Source: Cryptomeria japonica (lineage: Eukaryota; Streptophyta; Pinopsida; Cupressales; Cupressaceae). From it: a stretch of 64,000 nucleotides of DNA. The translations under genes were made by a program, and so were the position numbers. The stretch lies in contig NC_081407.1 of the NCBI RefSeq assembly GCF_030272615.1, forward strand, positions 437,070,230 to 437,134,229. Reading direction: 5' to 3'. The notes beneath the pieces are model-generated. The model worked only from the letters and a program-made list of their open reading frames with translations. It ran no database searches and was not told the DNA's origin. Positions 24,640-36,200 of the stretch are shown piece by piece (within the stretch, counting starts at the first letter, position 1; each line of letters opens with the position of its first letter).

Positions 24640-26250
24640 TGTCGCAGCAAGACGCCTCTATTGTGGCTGCAAAAAACAGTATGGGGGGACTAACACCCCA
24701 TGTTTGTGGTAGGTTTTTAATCGTAGGTTTTGCATTTGATGGTTGCTTTTGTCTAACACGACGCTGTCAGTTTGTACGATTTGTCTATTTTGGAGCCAGA
24801 ATAGACACAACCTCTTGGACCATTGTAGCTAACAGCAGTAAAGCCAAAGGCTAACACGCGATGCAATTTACAATTGGAGTTGGAGTTAGTCAATAACAAG
24901 GCTCGAGAATAGACAAATCCTACTACGTGTTAGTGACATGTTATTCAATCGTAGCCGTTGAATGTAAAATATAGTGTAAAACGTGTGACTAAGCTGCGTG
25001 TTAGTCAGACCATAGTGTTGATTTCGAGTAGGAATAGAGGCGTCTGTCCTTGAGCACATAACAACAGTACCAAAATAGGTGGCTGATATATACAACTTTG
25101 GCAATATGGAAAATTGACACATATAATTTAGGTGATATATATTACTTAGTGGTAGTTTATATTGAATGTTAAACTGCATTTTCATATATGAACATGTAGG
25201 TTCCTTTTATGTCTTTTGAAATGCATTTACTTCCCAATGTAGACTACCGCTAACATTAGTTATCCATGCAAGTTTTTGATTTTCAAGGACTATTGAGCAG
25301 TCCCCCGACAAACGTCCAGACATTCCCACGCTGTTGCTCTCTCTCCCTTCTTTAATACTACTTGCACTGTAATGTCCCCTTATTAATAATCTTTGGGCTT
25401 GTGCAACTTTTTGAAAGGGGCTTGTTATATATATAGTTTATTGTATATAATTTTTTTATGCGATAGAAATGTATGTATAAATTTCAGTTTTTGATCATGT
25501 AATATTAATGCCCTTACTTTTACTGAATTTGATAATGATGAAAATGAACAATGCAATTGGTTGATGCCTTATATTCCATGCTATAGATGCACCATATTAG
25601 ACAATAAGATATTATTTTCCAACCTGAATGCAATATGATTGTTATTTATGGATCTTCGAGTCATGAAACCAGCGTTGAATATATGAACCTGAAATCCTTA
25701 TTCTTGCCAACTATGTGTTATAAATTTGTACATATTTTGTTAATTTGCATGAGAGTGTTTATGTTCATCCCAGTGTATTTGTATATCTAGATTATCGATG
25801 TTCGTGATGTTTGAGAATTACATGTGTTTGACGATCCAACTTCGATTTGAAATGTTATTTGGGTTCTGTTTCAGATGTCTCCGGTTGGCATGACGAACTC
25901 CTCATGTGTCTATCCTACACAATGTTTTTTCTTTTTATTTTGGGAACTTAAGACTAGGTTATTAATAATATTCCCATATCAACAAAGAGATGGAACCTTT
26001 AGAATAGATACTCGTTTCAAAAGACATGCGTCTTTCGAATAATTAATTAGAGGTCTCTATACCCATTAGTTATCGTCAAAGACTTTGTTAATGGTAATGA
26101 ATCCCTGCGTATTGTGTGACATAGAGTGACCATCTTAATTGCTGCACACTCATTTTACATCGTCGATTTTGCAATTAGCGGCTGCGATTGACTAACCTGT
26201 CACTAACACGTTGTAGGAAAGGTCCGTTTTGGAGCTAGAATAGACACAGC
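24640..26250. repeat. Subterminal-type repeat cluster (left)
   Basis: Units built from GGAGC(C/T)AGAATAGAC, ACGTTGTA/GGAAAGGTCC and TAACACG/GTGTTAGT motifs appear at about 24780-24815, 24870-25050 (inverted) and 26165-26245. The same units lie at 51690-52205. Between them is AT-rich sequence with no recognised gene. Confidence 0.6.
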
Positions 26251-27200
26251 CAATGCGTTAAGCGTGTTTTGCATCCTTCTTTATCAATACTTAACAAAGT
26301 ATAGTTTTTGTGTTATATTTTGGATGGGGAGAACATTGAAGCCTTTTTAACAGCGTTGGCGATGGATCATAGTCATTATTTCATTGCAATTGCAACGAAA
26401 TATGTTCTACAACGGAACGTCATGAATAGTTTATGGCTAAACCATTAGCTGGGTTGTACATAACACAACGACATGCTGACTTTATATTGCAATGTGGGAA
26501 TAACCGGTCATGTGTTGACTATGTCATTTGTGGTGAATGTGCGGTGTTATTGATAGTGTGAAGACTAGTCATCAGCTCTGCTCATGTGATCAACTACAGA
26601 TACATGATCCTTCATTGTTGAGTTACCCGGTCCATAGGAACGTTTATCGTTACAGCTTATCTTGGAGCACCTTGAGGTGGTAGTATGGAATCGGTTCCTA
26701 CCAGAGTCCCCTTCTTAAGTCATGAGTACTCCCGAAGGGAGGAGGGAATAATAACTTCCTTCAAGCAATCTCACAAGCAAGAGCCTTCAAACAAGCTATT
26801 CCACCCACTACTGCTATCACTCCTACTGCTACTCACACTGAACTACACCTACCTACACCAATACCTATTCCACACAACCTTATATCCAATAGTCCATCAA
26901 TTGCATCTTCTTTTTTTTTTCCAGTTCAATCATGTCAATTGCGTTGAGAAAGAGGTTGAGGGAAACTATTGATCTTTATTATGGTTTACTGGAGCTAAAG
27001 GCAGATGATCTCCTGTGAGTTGGCTGTGTTCGCTTCCCAGTGACACGTGACATCGACCTGCCTTTAAGCTAAGTAGTTTTAATGGATTATGCAACATGTA
27101 GTATTCCTTGGTGTTGTCACTGTTTAATGCTTGTGACTGGAGATCCAATTTGTATACCCAGGAGAGAGTTGGGATTTCATATGTGGGACCAGTTTGGCAT
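26251..27200. other. Spacer, no gene recognised
   Basis: A frame at 26685-26972 is low-complexity (runs of leucine, histidine and tyrosine) and I do not regard it as a gene. No repeat partner was noticed. Confidence 0.35.
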
Positions 27201-27204
27201 TCAA

Positions 27205-27610
27205 ATCTAAAGGATTCAGGAGTTGGTCTTTCACATCTGGGAGTAGTTGAGGATTCAAATCCGAAAGAGTCAGGAGTTGGGCTTTTAGATGCGCGACCAG
27301 TTGGGGATTCAAATCTAAAAGATTCAGGAGTTGGGCTTTCACATCCAGGATTAGTTGAGGATTCAAATCTAAAAGAGTCAAGAGTTGGGCTTTTAGATGC
27401 GCGACCAGTTGGGGATTCAAATATGAAAGATTCAGGAGTTGGGCTTTCACATCCAGGACTAGTTGAGGATTCAAATCTGAAAGAGTCAGGAGTTGGGCTT
27501 TTAGATGCGAGACTAGTTGGGGATCCAAATCTGAAAGAGTTAGGAGATGGGCTTTCATGTCAGGGACTAGTTGGGGATTCAAATCTTAATGAGTCACAAG
27601 CTGGGTCTCC
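27205..27610 (+). repeat. 54-bp coding-phase minisatellite (18-residue repeats)
   Basis: GGATTCAAAT recurs at 27251, 27305, 27359, 27413, 27467 and 27575, with GGATCCAAAT at 27521: a strict 54-bp period. Adjacent units alternate, giving a 108-bp higher-order unit (KDSGVGLSHPGLVEDSNL alternating with KESGVGLLDARPVGDSNL). Because 54 is divisible by three, the array is open on both strands: plus 27108-27800 and minus 27582-27124 (NPQLVAHLKAQLLTLSDL units). I cannot tell which strand, if either, is translated. Confidence 0.85.
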
Positions 27611-27805
27611 AATTTTGAACCCACTGTCAAGTTGGCTTCTGAGTGACTACACAACCACGCTGGTAATTATTTATCATTGCATTATATTTTTTTTCCATCA
27701 TTGCATGGCATGGTTGCTGGAAGTTGGGACTTATAAGTGGAGATGTAGACATATATGTATGGGCATAAAAAGCATTGATGATGTGTGCTATTTTATTTAA
27801 CAACA

Positions 27806-28035
27806 TTATGATAGTGGCTCTGCTGGTGAAGAAGATGAGGCCATTGGCAATGTAGTTGAGGGCGATTATACTGATGCTCCAAGCGGTGAGAGTGAAAAAG
27901 GGGATGTTCGTAGCGAGCATGAGGTGAGCATAGAGTAGGAGATTGAACGACAAGGGATCCTGTCAGCGCTCACGAACATGAACAAGGAGGAGGGGCGAGT
28001 AACAAGGAGGTCCACTATTAGTCATTATATTTTGG
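27806..28035 (+). pseudogene. Acidic exon of a transposon gene, in-frame TAG
   Basis: The plus frame reads HYDSGSAGEEDEAIGN and APSGESEKGDVRSEHEVSIE, a TAG at about 27936, then EIERQGILSALTNMNKEEGR. It is acidic and hydrophilic, with no family I recognise. Its position upstream of the other plus-strand exons suggests the same transposon gene. Confidence 0.35.
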
Positions 28036-28142
28036 ATTATCTTTATAATGCTTGATTAGTGCAAAATTGAATGTGACGCTTTGTCTTTGTTGGCTATGCG
28101 CAACAAAAGGTCGATCACAAAAGAGAACATATTAATGGCAGG

Positions 28143-28616
28143 TTGCACTACTTTTGTCTCTTCCGTCATTGTTCCCACAATGGAGGCCGTAAGTTTTGGG
28201 ATCTGGGGAGGCTTAATATGCATAGAGTCAGAGAACATCAACTTCCATTATTGGGGATTGCACGATGCAGTCGTGAACTGTGTGGTAGTGGACAACGTAG
28301 CGCGGATCATACGAAGAAAACCCTGATGTACTTGAAAAAGAGGGAGTCTAATATTGAATACCAAATGGGTGTACGACATAGTATGCAAAAAAAACGTGTC
28401 ACTGACCGGGTGTGCATGAAATATGGCAAGAAAACACGTGATGAGCTTCCTACTGAAGGGAAGGAAGAGATAAAGGAAGCAATGCGAGTGTACGACAACA
28501 ATCTGGTTAGGGAGGCGAGAAGGAAGAAGGTTTTAGAGTTACTGGAAAGAAAGAATATTGCAACAGAGGTAATTTTTAGTGATCGTATTGTTTTGCAGTT
28601 TGCTAAATTCCTTTAA
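28143..28616 (+). pseudogene. Basic exon of unknown transposon protein
   Basis: An open frame carries a lysine/arginine-rich, probably helical region (KKRESNIEYQMGVRHSM, KEEIKEAMRVYDNN, REARRKKVLELLERKN). It lies between the acidic exon and the triplicated exons on the same strand. The N-terminal part may be intron or out of frame. I recognise no domain. Confidence 0.35.
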
Positions 28617-28737
28617 ACATTTGAAGAGTGTCTTATTGAGGTATCCTATCCTACTGCCCAGAGTTTAAGTGACAGTGTAGGCCATGGCGAGGAGGTTCTG
28701 GCATCGAAGGCTAATTGCGAAACAAATGTGCCAGTGA

Positions 28738-29000
28738 ATGAGGCTACATCTGTTTCATTGGGGAAGCAAAAAAAGAAGAATGTTGCGGAAAAAAACAAGG
28801 CCGACTTCAGATCCTGAACAAATGAGGGTGCATCTGTTTTGTCGGGGAAGCAAAAATAGAAGAATGTTGTGGAAAAAAAGGCGAACTTCAGATCCTGAAA
28901 CAAACATGCCAGTCAATGATCCTGCATCTGATTCGTGGGGGAAGCAAGAAAAGAAGAATGTCGCAGAAAAAATAAGGCCGACTTCAAATGAGGCCACACA
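28738..29000 (+). repeat. Three tandem copies of an 80-95 bp unit
   Basis: GCATCTGTTT...GGGGAAGCAAAA...AAGAAGAATGTTG...GAAAAAA...CTTCAGATCCTGAA occurs three times at about 28745-28820, 28830-28900 and 28920-28990. Each encodes GKQKKKNVAEK-like basic peptide in shifting frames, so it is probably an expanded exon of the transposon gene. Confidence 0.7.
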
Positions 29001-29159
29001 TTTGTCATCGAAGGTGACTGTCTGTTGGCCTGTCCATATGTGTGTTTTCATTGCATGGTATGCTTTGCACTCCATTGTGTAGTATGTTGACTATTTATTC
29101 CATGTCATTGTACGCTGATTTTGATGGGGTCCATGGAGGGAGCATGGAGTGTCCCGTGG

Positions 29160-29800
29160 TATTGGATCACATGGAACGTAGTGTGCCCAAAAAAGCAAGT
29201 TGAAAACCTCGGTTGTCTGTTAGGTATCAGTCTGTTTGGACGAAGAAGCTAAAGGAGACGTTGAATGAAAAATTGGTGCAAGCAGTGGCGAGAAGATTGC
29301 AGAGTAGTCTTCTGAATTGGGGTAGACGATGGACGATATGAGCAAAGAACAATCAATATAGTTTCCTGATGACACTGTGTGTAGTGTTCCCCAAAAACTA
29401 AGTCCAAAATCTCGAACGTCTGTTAGGAGGAAGAAGGTGAAGGAGACGATGATTGAAAAACCAAGTGCATGCAATGGCAAGATGATTGCAGAGCAGTCTC
29501 CTGAACTGGGCCAGAGGTTGGAGGATAGGTGCAAAGATGAATAGGTAAAGCGGTGCCATTGTGCATGACATGCAGTGCTATATCATCACATGGTGTGTTA
29601 TACTATAGAGTAACTCTTTTTTGTATGCAGTCGGCCACGGTATTGGATGAGAAACTTCAGAAGTCTATTTGGAGGGAGAAGTTGAAGGAGACGTTGAATG
29701 GAAATTTGAGTGCATGCAGTGGCAAGAAGATTGTAGAGGAGTCTAGTGAATTGGGGTAGACATTGGATGATAAGAGCAAAGATGAACAGGTATTGGGCTC
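29160..29800 (+). repeat. Triplicated exon (three tandem copies of about 200 bp)
   Basis: Three diverged copies carry AAGGAGACG(T/A)TGA(A/T)TG, then GCA(A/T)GCA(A/G)TGGC(A/G)AGA, then TGAA(T/C)TGGG at about 29250-29340, 29440-29540 and 29675-29790. Copies 2 and 3 end GATGAATAG/GTAAAG and GATGAACAG/GTATTG, resembling the splice-donor context AG/GTA. No family was recognised. Confidence 0.7.
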
Positions 29801-30212
29801 TTATTGTGCATAACAGGCGGTGAGAGGCAGTGTTATACTGTAGAGCATTTTTTATGTTGTTGTGGTTTGTGTCCGTTATCTTTGTTCTTGTTATTGCCTT
29901 AGTCATGTAAAATTCATTGGCCTTGGTCCAGTAGTGTTCATAGGCGTATGGGTTTAATGTGTACTTACACTCTTGTACAGTGTGTCACGTTTTGCAACAT
30001 AATTTGATAGAAGAAAACATTGAGAAAGAGTCTGGGGGAAATGATGATGGATGTACAAATGCAGACCGTGACCGCGATGGGGGCAACGAGCCGAGAGAGA
30101 CAACTATTTTTGTATTGTTGTATTACATTGCCATGAATTGATTTCCCTATGTTTGATGGTCAGCTATAAAGAATTCTATTTAAGTGACCGTGTCAACTCG
30201 TTACTGATGCAG

Positions 30213-30515
30213 GAAACCGTGGAAGACAAAGAAGAGTGCACCAATGAAGATGCTCACACTGTTGCTGTTGGAGTTGAATTCCAACTACTAGTGGATGGGG
30301 TAGTGGTTGGGGAAGGCATTGTTGATTGCCTGGGGAAGGGTGTAATGTGTCATACTATTCCAGTCCCAAGAGATTGTGCTAAAGTTCGCATCGTGAAAGT
30401 CTTTGATGCAAATGCCCAGCTACCTCACCCAGGTCCTTTAGCCGATGTCTTGTCGGATTCCCTAAACTCGTGGGCGGTGTGGCCTATTGAAGACCTGGTT
30501 TGTTCCCCACCCACA
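30213..30515 (+). pseudogene. DUF8039-like exon of a plant transposon protein
   Basis: The exon is bounded by GATGCAG (acceptor) and CA/GTAAGT (donor at 30516) and is 101 codons in phase 0. After an acidic start (ETVEDKEECTNED) it reads VGVEFQLLVDGVVVGEGIVD, then VMCHTIPVPRDCAKVRIVKV, then LPHPGPLADVLSDSLNSWAV and WPIEDL. The pattern (polar start, VxGxV, HxxP, VxVxxV, LPxP, LxxAxxxxxxWP) fits the domain seen after plant Ptta/En/Spm-type transposase segments (DUF8039). This rests on memory of the pattern; an HMM search would decide. It has no internal stop, unlike most frames in the window. Confidence 0.55.
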
Positions 30516-30627
30516 GTAAGTTTTGAAGATGACAAGATCCCTTCCTCCATCTTCTCATTCCATCGTTTACCTTATTCCAATGGAATGAAATAGGCAACAC
30601 TCGTATGATGTCATTTGTATGTGGCAG

Positions 30628-30693
30628 GATAAAGTTGGCGAAAGTGTCGAGCCACAAAAAGAGGATGTTAAATGCGGCCGTATGGTCAGACGG
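30628..30693 (+). pseudogene. Short basic exon downstream of the DUF8039-like exon
   Basis: A 66-nt, phase-0 exon is bounded by TGTGGCAG and CGG/GTAAGT. It encodes DKVGESVEPQKEDVKCGR then MVRR. The clean consensus splice sites on both sides, in phase with the previous exon, support a real gene structure, although the frame also stays open beyond the donor to 30816. Confidence 0.45.
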
Positions 30694-31710
30694 GTAAGTC
30701 AGAGGCTACGATCACTTGGCATCACCCCTCCCGAGTTGCATAAGCATGAGAAGAAGTGTAAAACATTTTACGGTGCTGTCAACTCCATTGCGCAATCCAC
30801 ACAGCGAAGGCGATAATATTTTTCTATTTGCATTATTGTTCCTCTTTCCTAATATTTACAGTGAGATACTGTGGTGGAAGATTAGTCTTGATAGACTATT
30901 CAGATGGGATTTGGAGACATTATATTGAGATGGATTTTACCTTACCATAGTTTAAACCCTCTCAATTATTGTTTTCATTTTAAACGAACTGTACGTAAGT
31001 TTCAACCTTTCCTGCTATTTTAAGCAACATAACTGTAAAGGCTTGGTTTGTTGGACCATTTCATGCTGATCCTACACCATGAACTACCCTTTAATAACTT
31101 CGGAAACCTATCTTTGGTGCGCAACATTTTTATTAATGATAGTGGATGGTAGAATAAAGTTGATGATAGTCGTTTATTGTTCAAGTTTTGTTCAAGGTCT
31201 CTTATTGCATATGCATAGGTTTTGTTATTGCGTAGCAATAGGGTTCCTGCAACTCTTTTACGTATACATATCAAGTTGAATGTTTGATTGAAATTGTGAA
31301 CCATGTGCTATTTCCACTGTAGCTTACGACAATTCAATATACCATTGTTATTGTTTGTTTTTGAAAACTGAATTTGAAATGAATTAACAACAAAAAAATA
31401 ACAATTAAAAAACAACAGACTTGTGTTATAGTTTCATGGCAAATGTGTAATAAGTTGGATGCAGGACGACGAGTGGTGAGTGATGGAATTATCTTCCCAA
31501 AACATGGATTCCCAACTGGTAGGTAACCTACCACCCAAGTGCCCAATTTAGTGAACACGTTAACTTTTGTATTCTACATAATGTTATTCATGCAAAAATG
31601 CAACAGATACCTGCTCGTTTCGTGTTGGCATAAACTATTGTTTCCTACATTTTTCATGTTGTCTTGCCCATTTGTGTATTGATACTTCTTTTTTGGCATT
31701 GTTTGTAGGG

Positions 31711-32364
31711 ATGGCAATGGGAAGAGCAGGGACAGGAAAAAGAAAGGGCGTTGAAACATCTGTTCTGGAGAATGAAATGCCTGCTATGAATTCACAGGTG
31801 AATGGGATGCCCAATGTTCTCACCTCTGACGACGGTTTAGGGAAGTCTACAAGACAACCACCACCACCCTTTGCAGACTGGAATGATGGGATGGACAAAA
31901 TGAAGTTTGATGCCATGCGTGTAGAACTGCTAACGTAGAAGGTTGAAATGGCCCATGCTGAAAATGAAAGGCTGAAGGGGATTGTTTATGATATTGAATG
32001 GAGATTCATTGAAGTGAAAAGGAGATGCACCGAACTTAGTAAGAAATGTATGGAACTCAATAACAAGGTCATGGACTTCGACAATAAGAATACAGACCTT
32101 GAGCAGGAAGTGCGTAGATTGCAGATGGCGAATGCGAGATAGGAGGTAGTGCGTGAGGCGTGTGCTAAAAACAACAAAATCATAAGTGACCAGATGCAAG
32201 GCATGCTAGATGTTTGTGCGCAACACGCTCAGTACTGGAAACGAAGGTACGAGGAGGTGTCTACCTTCGTAACCGTTGAAGATGATGGGAAGGATGTGCC
32301 TCCCCTTACTCTGACCACTGGGGGAAACAAAAGTGATTTAAATACTCAACCTCTGTCTCCATAA
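31711..32364 (+). pseudogene. Coiled-coil protein exon with two in-frame TAG codons
   Basis: A single frame of 218 codons starts MAMGRAGTGKRKGVETS after an acceptor-like TTTGTAG and ends at a TAA. TAG interrupts it at 31936-31938 and 32140-32142 with no frameshift. Between and after the stops it predicts long charged helices (KVEMAHAENERLKGIVYDIE, NKNTDLEQEVRRLQMANAR), typical of a coiled coil. It lies at the 3' end of the plus-strand exon series and may be the C-terminus of that transposon protein. Confidence 0.5.
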
Positions 32365-33244
32365 AAGGCTTGTACTGTTAGGAAAGTTTTCTAGATGTGT
32401 ATTGCTGACCCATGTTGATTAAAACGTCAGCAATAGTGCAGACTGTTTGTAATAAGACATATTGGTATTTTATCCAATTCTTTGATTTAAGAAAACACTT
32501 TGTATGCTTCATGAATGGTTATTTTCAATAAATGTGATTGACTTCACTTAAACAACTTCAATGGTTAATGACTGGTTTCTTGTACACCTTTTCATGCTTT
32601 CTGAATGGTTATATGTGGCTTTTCTACACGTCTTGTATGATATAAGGTTGAACAAGGTGATATGTGCCTCTTCAGTTGGTTATAGGGTTATATATGTTTT
32701 GCATATGAAGAATAGTTATACGTGGATTTCTCAAATGTCTTTTCTTTCATATATATGTTGGGAATGTGTTCTAAACTTACTTCAGTTGATTTCACTAGAA
32801 TCTAGTATATTATGTGATGTCCCCTTCTTATTCTACTGCTGTTATAGGGAGTGTACCTTAATATAATTGATAAAATATTCATCATTAGGTGGCACTAACT
32901 TAGAGAGCAGATAAGTTATGCTTGTATTCTTGAAACAAACAAACTGAAATTGAAACTAACACTTCAAATGAGAAGATAAGTTTTCGATTCTTCTATTGAT
33001 TTCGCCACTGAAATGAGGTACAACATACTGTTACAGTATTCTCAGAAGATCAACTCTATTTTCTATTGGTCTTGGTTTCTCCCTTTTATAAAAAATTGAG
33101 AGAAGAAACAAGCTTCAAACCGTTACAAGACACCTCTTCACAACTAATTGACATAATGGAGAAATGAGAGAAATGATAGAAATGAGAAATGAAAATTTGA
33201 AGACGATTGCAACTCTTGGATTCCGCGCCTGACAGTCTCTGTTA
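32365..33244 (-). other. LTR-like region downstream of the 1,095-codon frame
   Basis: No coding frame is credible. On the minus strand, just after the stop of the long frame, come a GAAGCTTGTT block, a TATA box and an AT-rich leader, as expected for the U3/R part of a 3' LTR. No second copy is seen in the window, so the element's ends cannot be fixed. Confidence 0.35.
33083..33090 (-). promoter_or_regulatory. TATA box (TATAAAAG) on the minus strand
   Basis: It follows GAAGCTTGTTTCTTCTC by about 10 bp on the minus strand, the same arrangement as at 690-712 on the plus strand. It probably belongs to an LTR promoter. Confidence 0.4.
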
Positions 33245-36200
33245 TCAATTTGCAGGCACATTTAGATGAGTCACTTCCCATTGGTAAACTTCAAAATCAC
33301 TAGGCCACTGAAAGTTCAAAATGATGGGCATGTTCATCAAATGATCTTTCCACCTCTTGTCTGTTAAATTCCTCACCTCTGCAACAAACCTGACGTAACC
33401 AAAATCCACATTTATAATCCTGTCTTGAAACACATGAAAGCTCTCAACATTGATATCTCCTTCCTCCTTCAAATGTGCAGTGATCTTTGCTACAATCTAG
33501 GTGAAGTCGCTCTTCCAATCATCGAAGTCCAGGATATGCTTGTCATTGTCTGTGATATGAGGGATAGTCCAATGCTGAAATGTGTGGAAATAATCAATTT
33601 TCACTCTCATATTTTGCTCCATACTTCTGACATCATTGAGTCCACTTTCGATTGTTTGCACCATTTGCCAAGTTTCTTTTATTTTCGGTTCAACATCAAG
33701 GTTTCTCTGAGTCACCTTGCATAGCATTTCCAATGTCACATATGCAGGTTGCCACCTGTTTGACAGGTTTTCCAATTTGGGCCTATTATCTTTGAACACT
33801 TCTAACATCTTCAACAAAGTCTGATAACTCCCATATATCTCTTCCAATTTCTCAACTATAAAGTTGACCTTGTGTAGGAGAATTTGTTCAAAAACTCATA
33901 GAGTTTCTTGTGCCATTTTTTGTAGGATCTCCTCATTGGTCGCCCTCATATCCTGTATCTCTTTCTCGTATTTCTTCTTTTCTTCAATCCACTCTTTGCT
34001 ATCACCTATTTTATAAATTTGCTTTGAAGGGGCATGCGTATGCAGAACGATTGCCTTATTTTGATTGTTAGGCCGACCTTCCAGCTTTCCTCTCAACGTA
34101 GCATTCTCTATATATAACCTATTTATTTCATCATTCATATCCTTTTACCAAGCCTCTAGTTCATGTGACTTTCCTTCCATTTGCTTTACTGCATCCCTCG
34201 TAAACATTGTAGAGTGCATGGTCATTGTAGCAACTTCTAATGGAGATGTTTCCTTTATGGATTTGAAAAGTGCTACCCCCTGAGTTTCCTTTACCAAATC
34301 AACCAACTTCGGCTTACGAGTACTTTTTGAGCTCACCCATAAGGCTAATATCTCAATTTTGGGATTATAGCCTATTCCACTCACCCCTTCATCTAAATCA
34401 AATTCAACAATTGGCATTGGATCATCCTGTTGCTTGACCTGATCAAACAAGAATGTTTGTTTCATGGTCATTCCTGGAATTATGAGCATGCTACTATGTA
34501 AAACCATTTCTCTTGCTTCTGCAAGGGTCAAGTCTGTTTCATCCGATCTCATTTCTTTCAAAGTTCGAGCAATGAACTCTTCATGTTTCATTTTGTCTAC
34601 TCCCCTAAGGTTCACTTATTTCCTCTCTTCAAATTCCTTCATTTTTGTCTTTAACCAAAAATCTTTAAATTCCTGAATATGTATGAAATTGTCATCATCA
34701 AGGAACCTCATTGACATGACCACTCTTTCATTGCTAGTATTGCTAGGCTTTGCCTCTTTTGTTACTTGGGCCTCATAGCCATGTACCTCTTCCTGGTACC
34801 TGGGTAGAACCATATTTGATTGATGAGATGACTTCTTTGTCCCTGGGGACCTCAATGCAGCAGCAGCTTCAAGTGTACTGTCCTTCTCTGCATGCACTTC
34901 TCCCGTGGATTTGTTATCTTTTATCTCTTGAATGACAACCCCTACGAGTTTCTTTGGTGGACCCTCGACCTTTTGTGGTGGGGCTTCCACACCTAATGAT
35001 TTGCCATATATCTTTTCAAAATTTTGGAAACACAATTCTATTCTCTCCAACCCATCAGTCACACGAGCATAGAACCCAGGGAAAGATGGATCCTTTTGTT
35101 TCTTTTCCTCTTCAACTCTTGCTATGATTTCCCACTTCTTCCTTCTATCCATAATTTCTCCATCTGATGTGAGATTTCTAATCAGGTCTTCTTCTATCAG
35201 TAACTCATGTGAAACTGACTTAATAACATAGCCGATGTGGTTTTCAGGATCACACATTCTTTCCTTACCATGTTTCAGCTTGAAATTGATGTTTAAGTAA
35301 CTTTGTAACTTTTCGAGCATGTTGGATCTGATTGAGAATCCACCAAATGTCACATGATGAGGCATAAATGACCCTTTCCTCCTTAGAAGGATCAAATCTC
35401 TTTCCAACCATAACATCTGCCATATAAATTCCAAAAATGCAAGCCTGTACGGTACAAACATGGGCAACAAATGGGGAGTCTGGGGGCAACCATAGACCCA
35501 ATCTGCAAAATTATGAGTGTGACCCTTTTCAAAGTCATAGGCCAAAGGTCTCAATACTTTCCTTATTCCAGGAGACAATTTGTCAACCACTCCGTGGAAA
35601 ACAATAAGAATACTGCAAACAAAAGTGTCGCAGAAGACCTTGTAATCTGAAGCCCTACATCTCTTATCCCACAGGTAACACCAAAGCTGAATTGAGAGCC
35701 TGTATCCATTTTCATCCACTATTCCTAATTTCAATCTTTCTGCAAATGCCTGCCCTTTTTGAAACAAGATAAGATGACATAATAAGGAATAGTGGTGGAA
35801 ATCACTGCTCTTCTTCTCCTTCCACGCCACCAACTGCCCTCGTATTCTCCTCTCAATTTCTGAAGCAAAATCAAACTCCACATTGACATCCGAGTTTTGA
35901 ATTCTCATAGCCATGTACGTAAAACTCATTGGCATCCTACGATTGGCATCCTCCCCCAGAATCTGACACAAGGCAAAGTAGGTTTTCTGGAAATACCCAA
36001 GGAAATCATCGACGAGGAATGGCTCGCTCCCTGTAACCATCAACTGTTGGTTCTTGAAACCCCTTCTCATATGATATGGGAGCTCATCTTTCCTATATGT
36101 CCTCGAAAACCTGTTGTAGTCCATTTTAAATTGTTCTAGGTCTACCTTAGTGAGGGCTTCTTTGTTCAATGTGAAACAATCAATAATCACAAACCTACTA

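Noticed and set aside
24065-24640. Five overlapping frames on both strands suggesting a gene
   Set aside because: The same DNA is an inverted repeat of 53.2-53.6 kb plus local hairpin units; no domain is recognisable and the best frame differs between the two copies.
26685-26972. 95-codon frame on the plus strand
   Set aside because: Low-complexity Leu/His/Tyr-rich sequence with no conserved motif or repeat partner.
35265-35501. 78-codon minus-strand frame
   Set aside because: It is an out-of-frame shadow inside the 1,095-codon frame.
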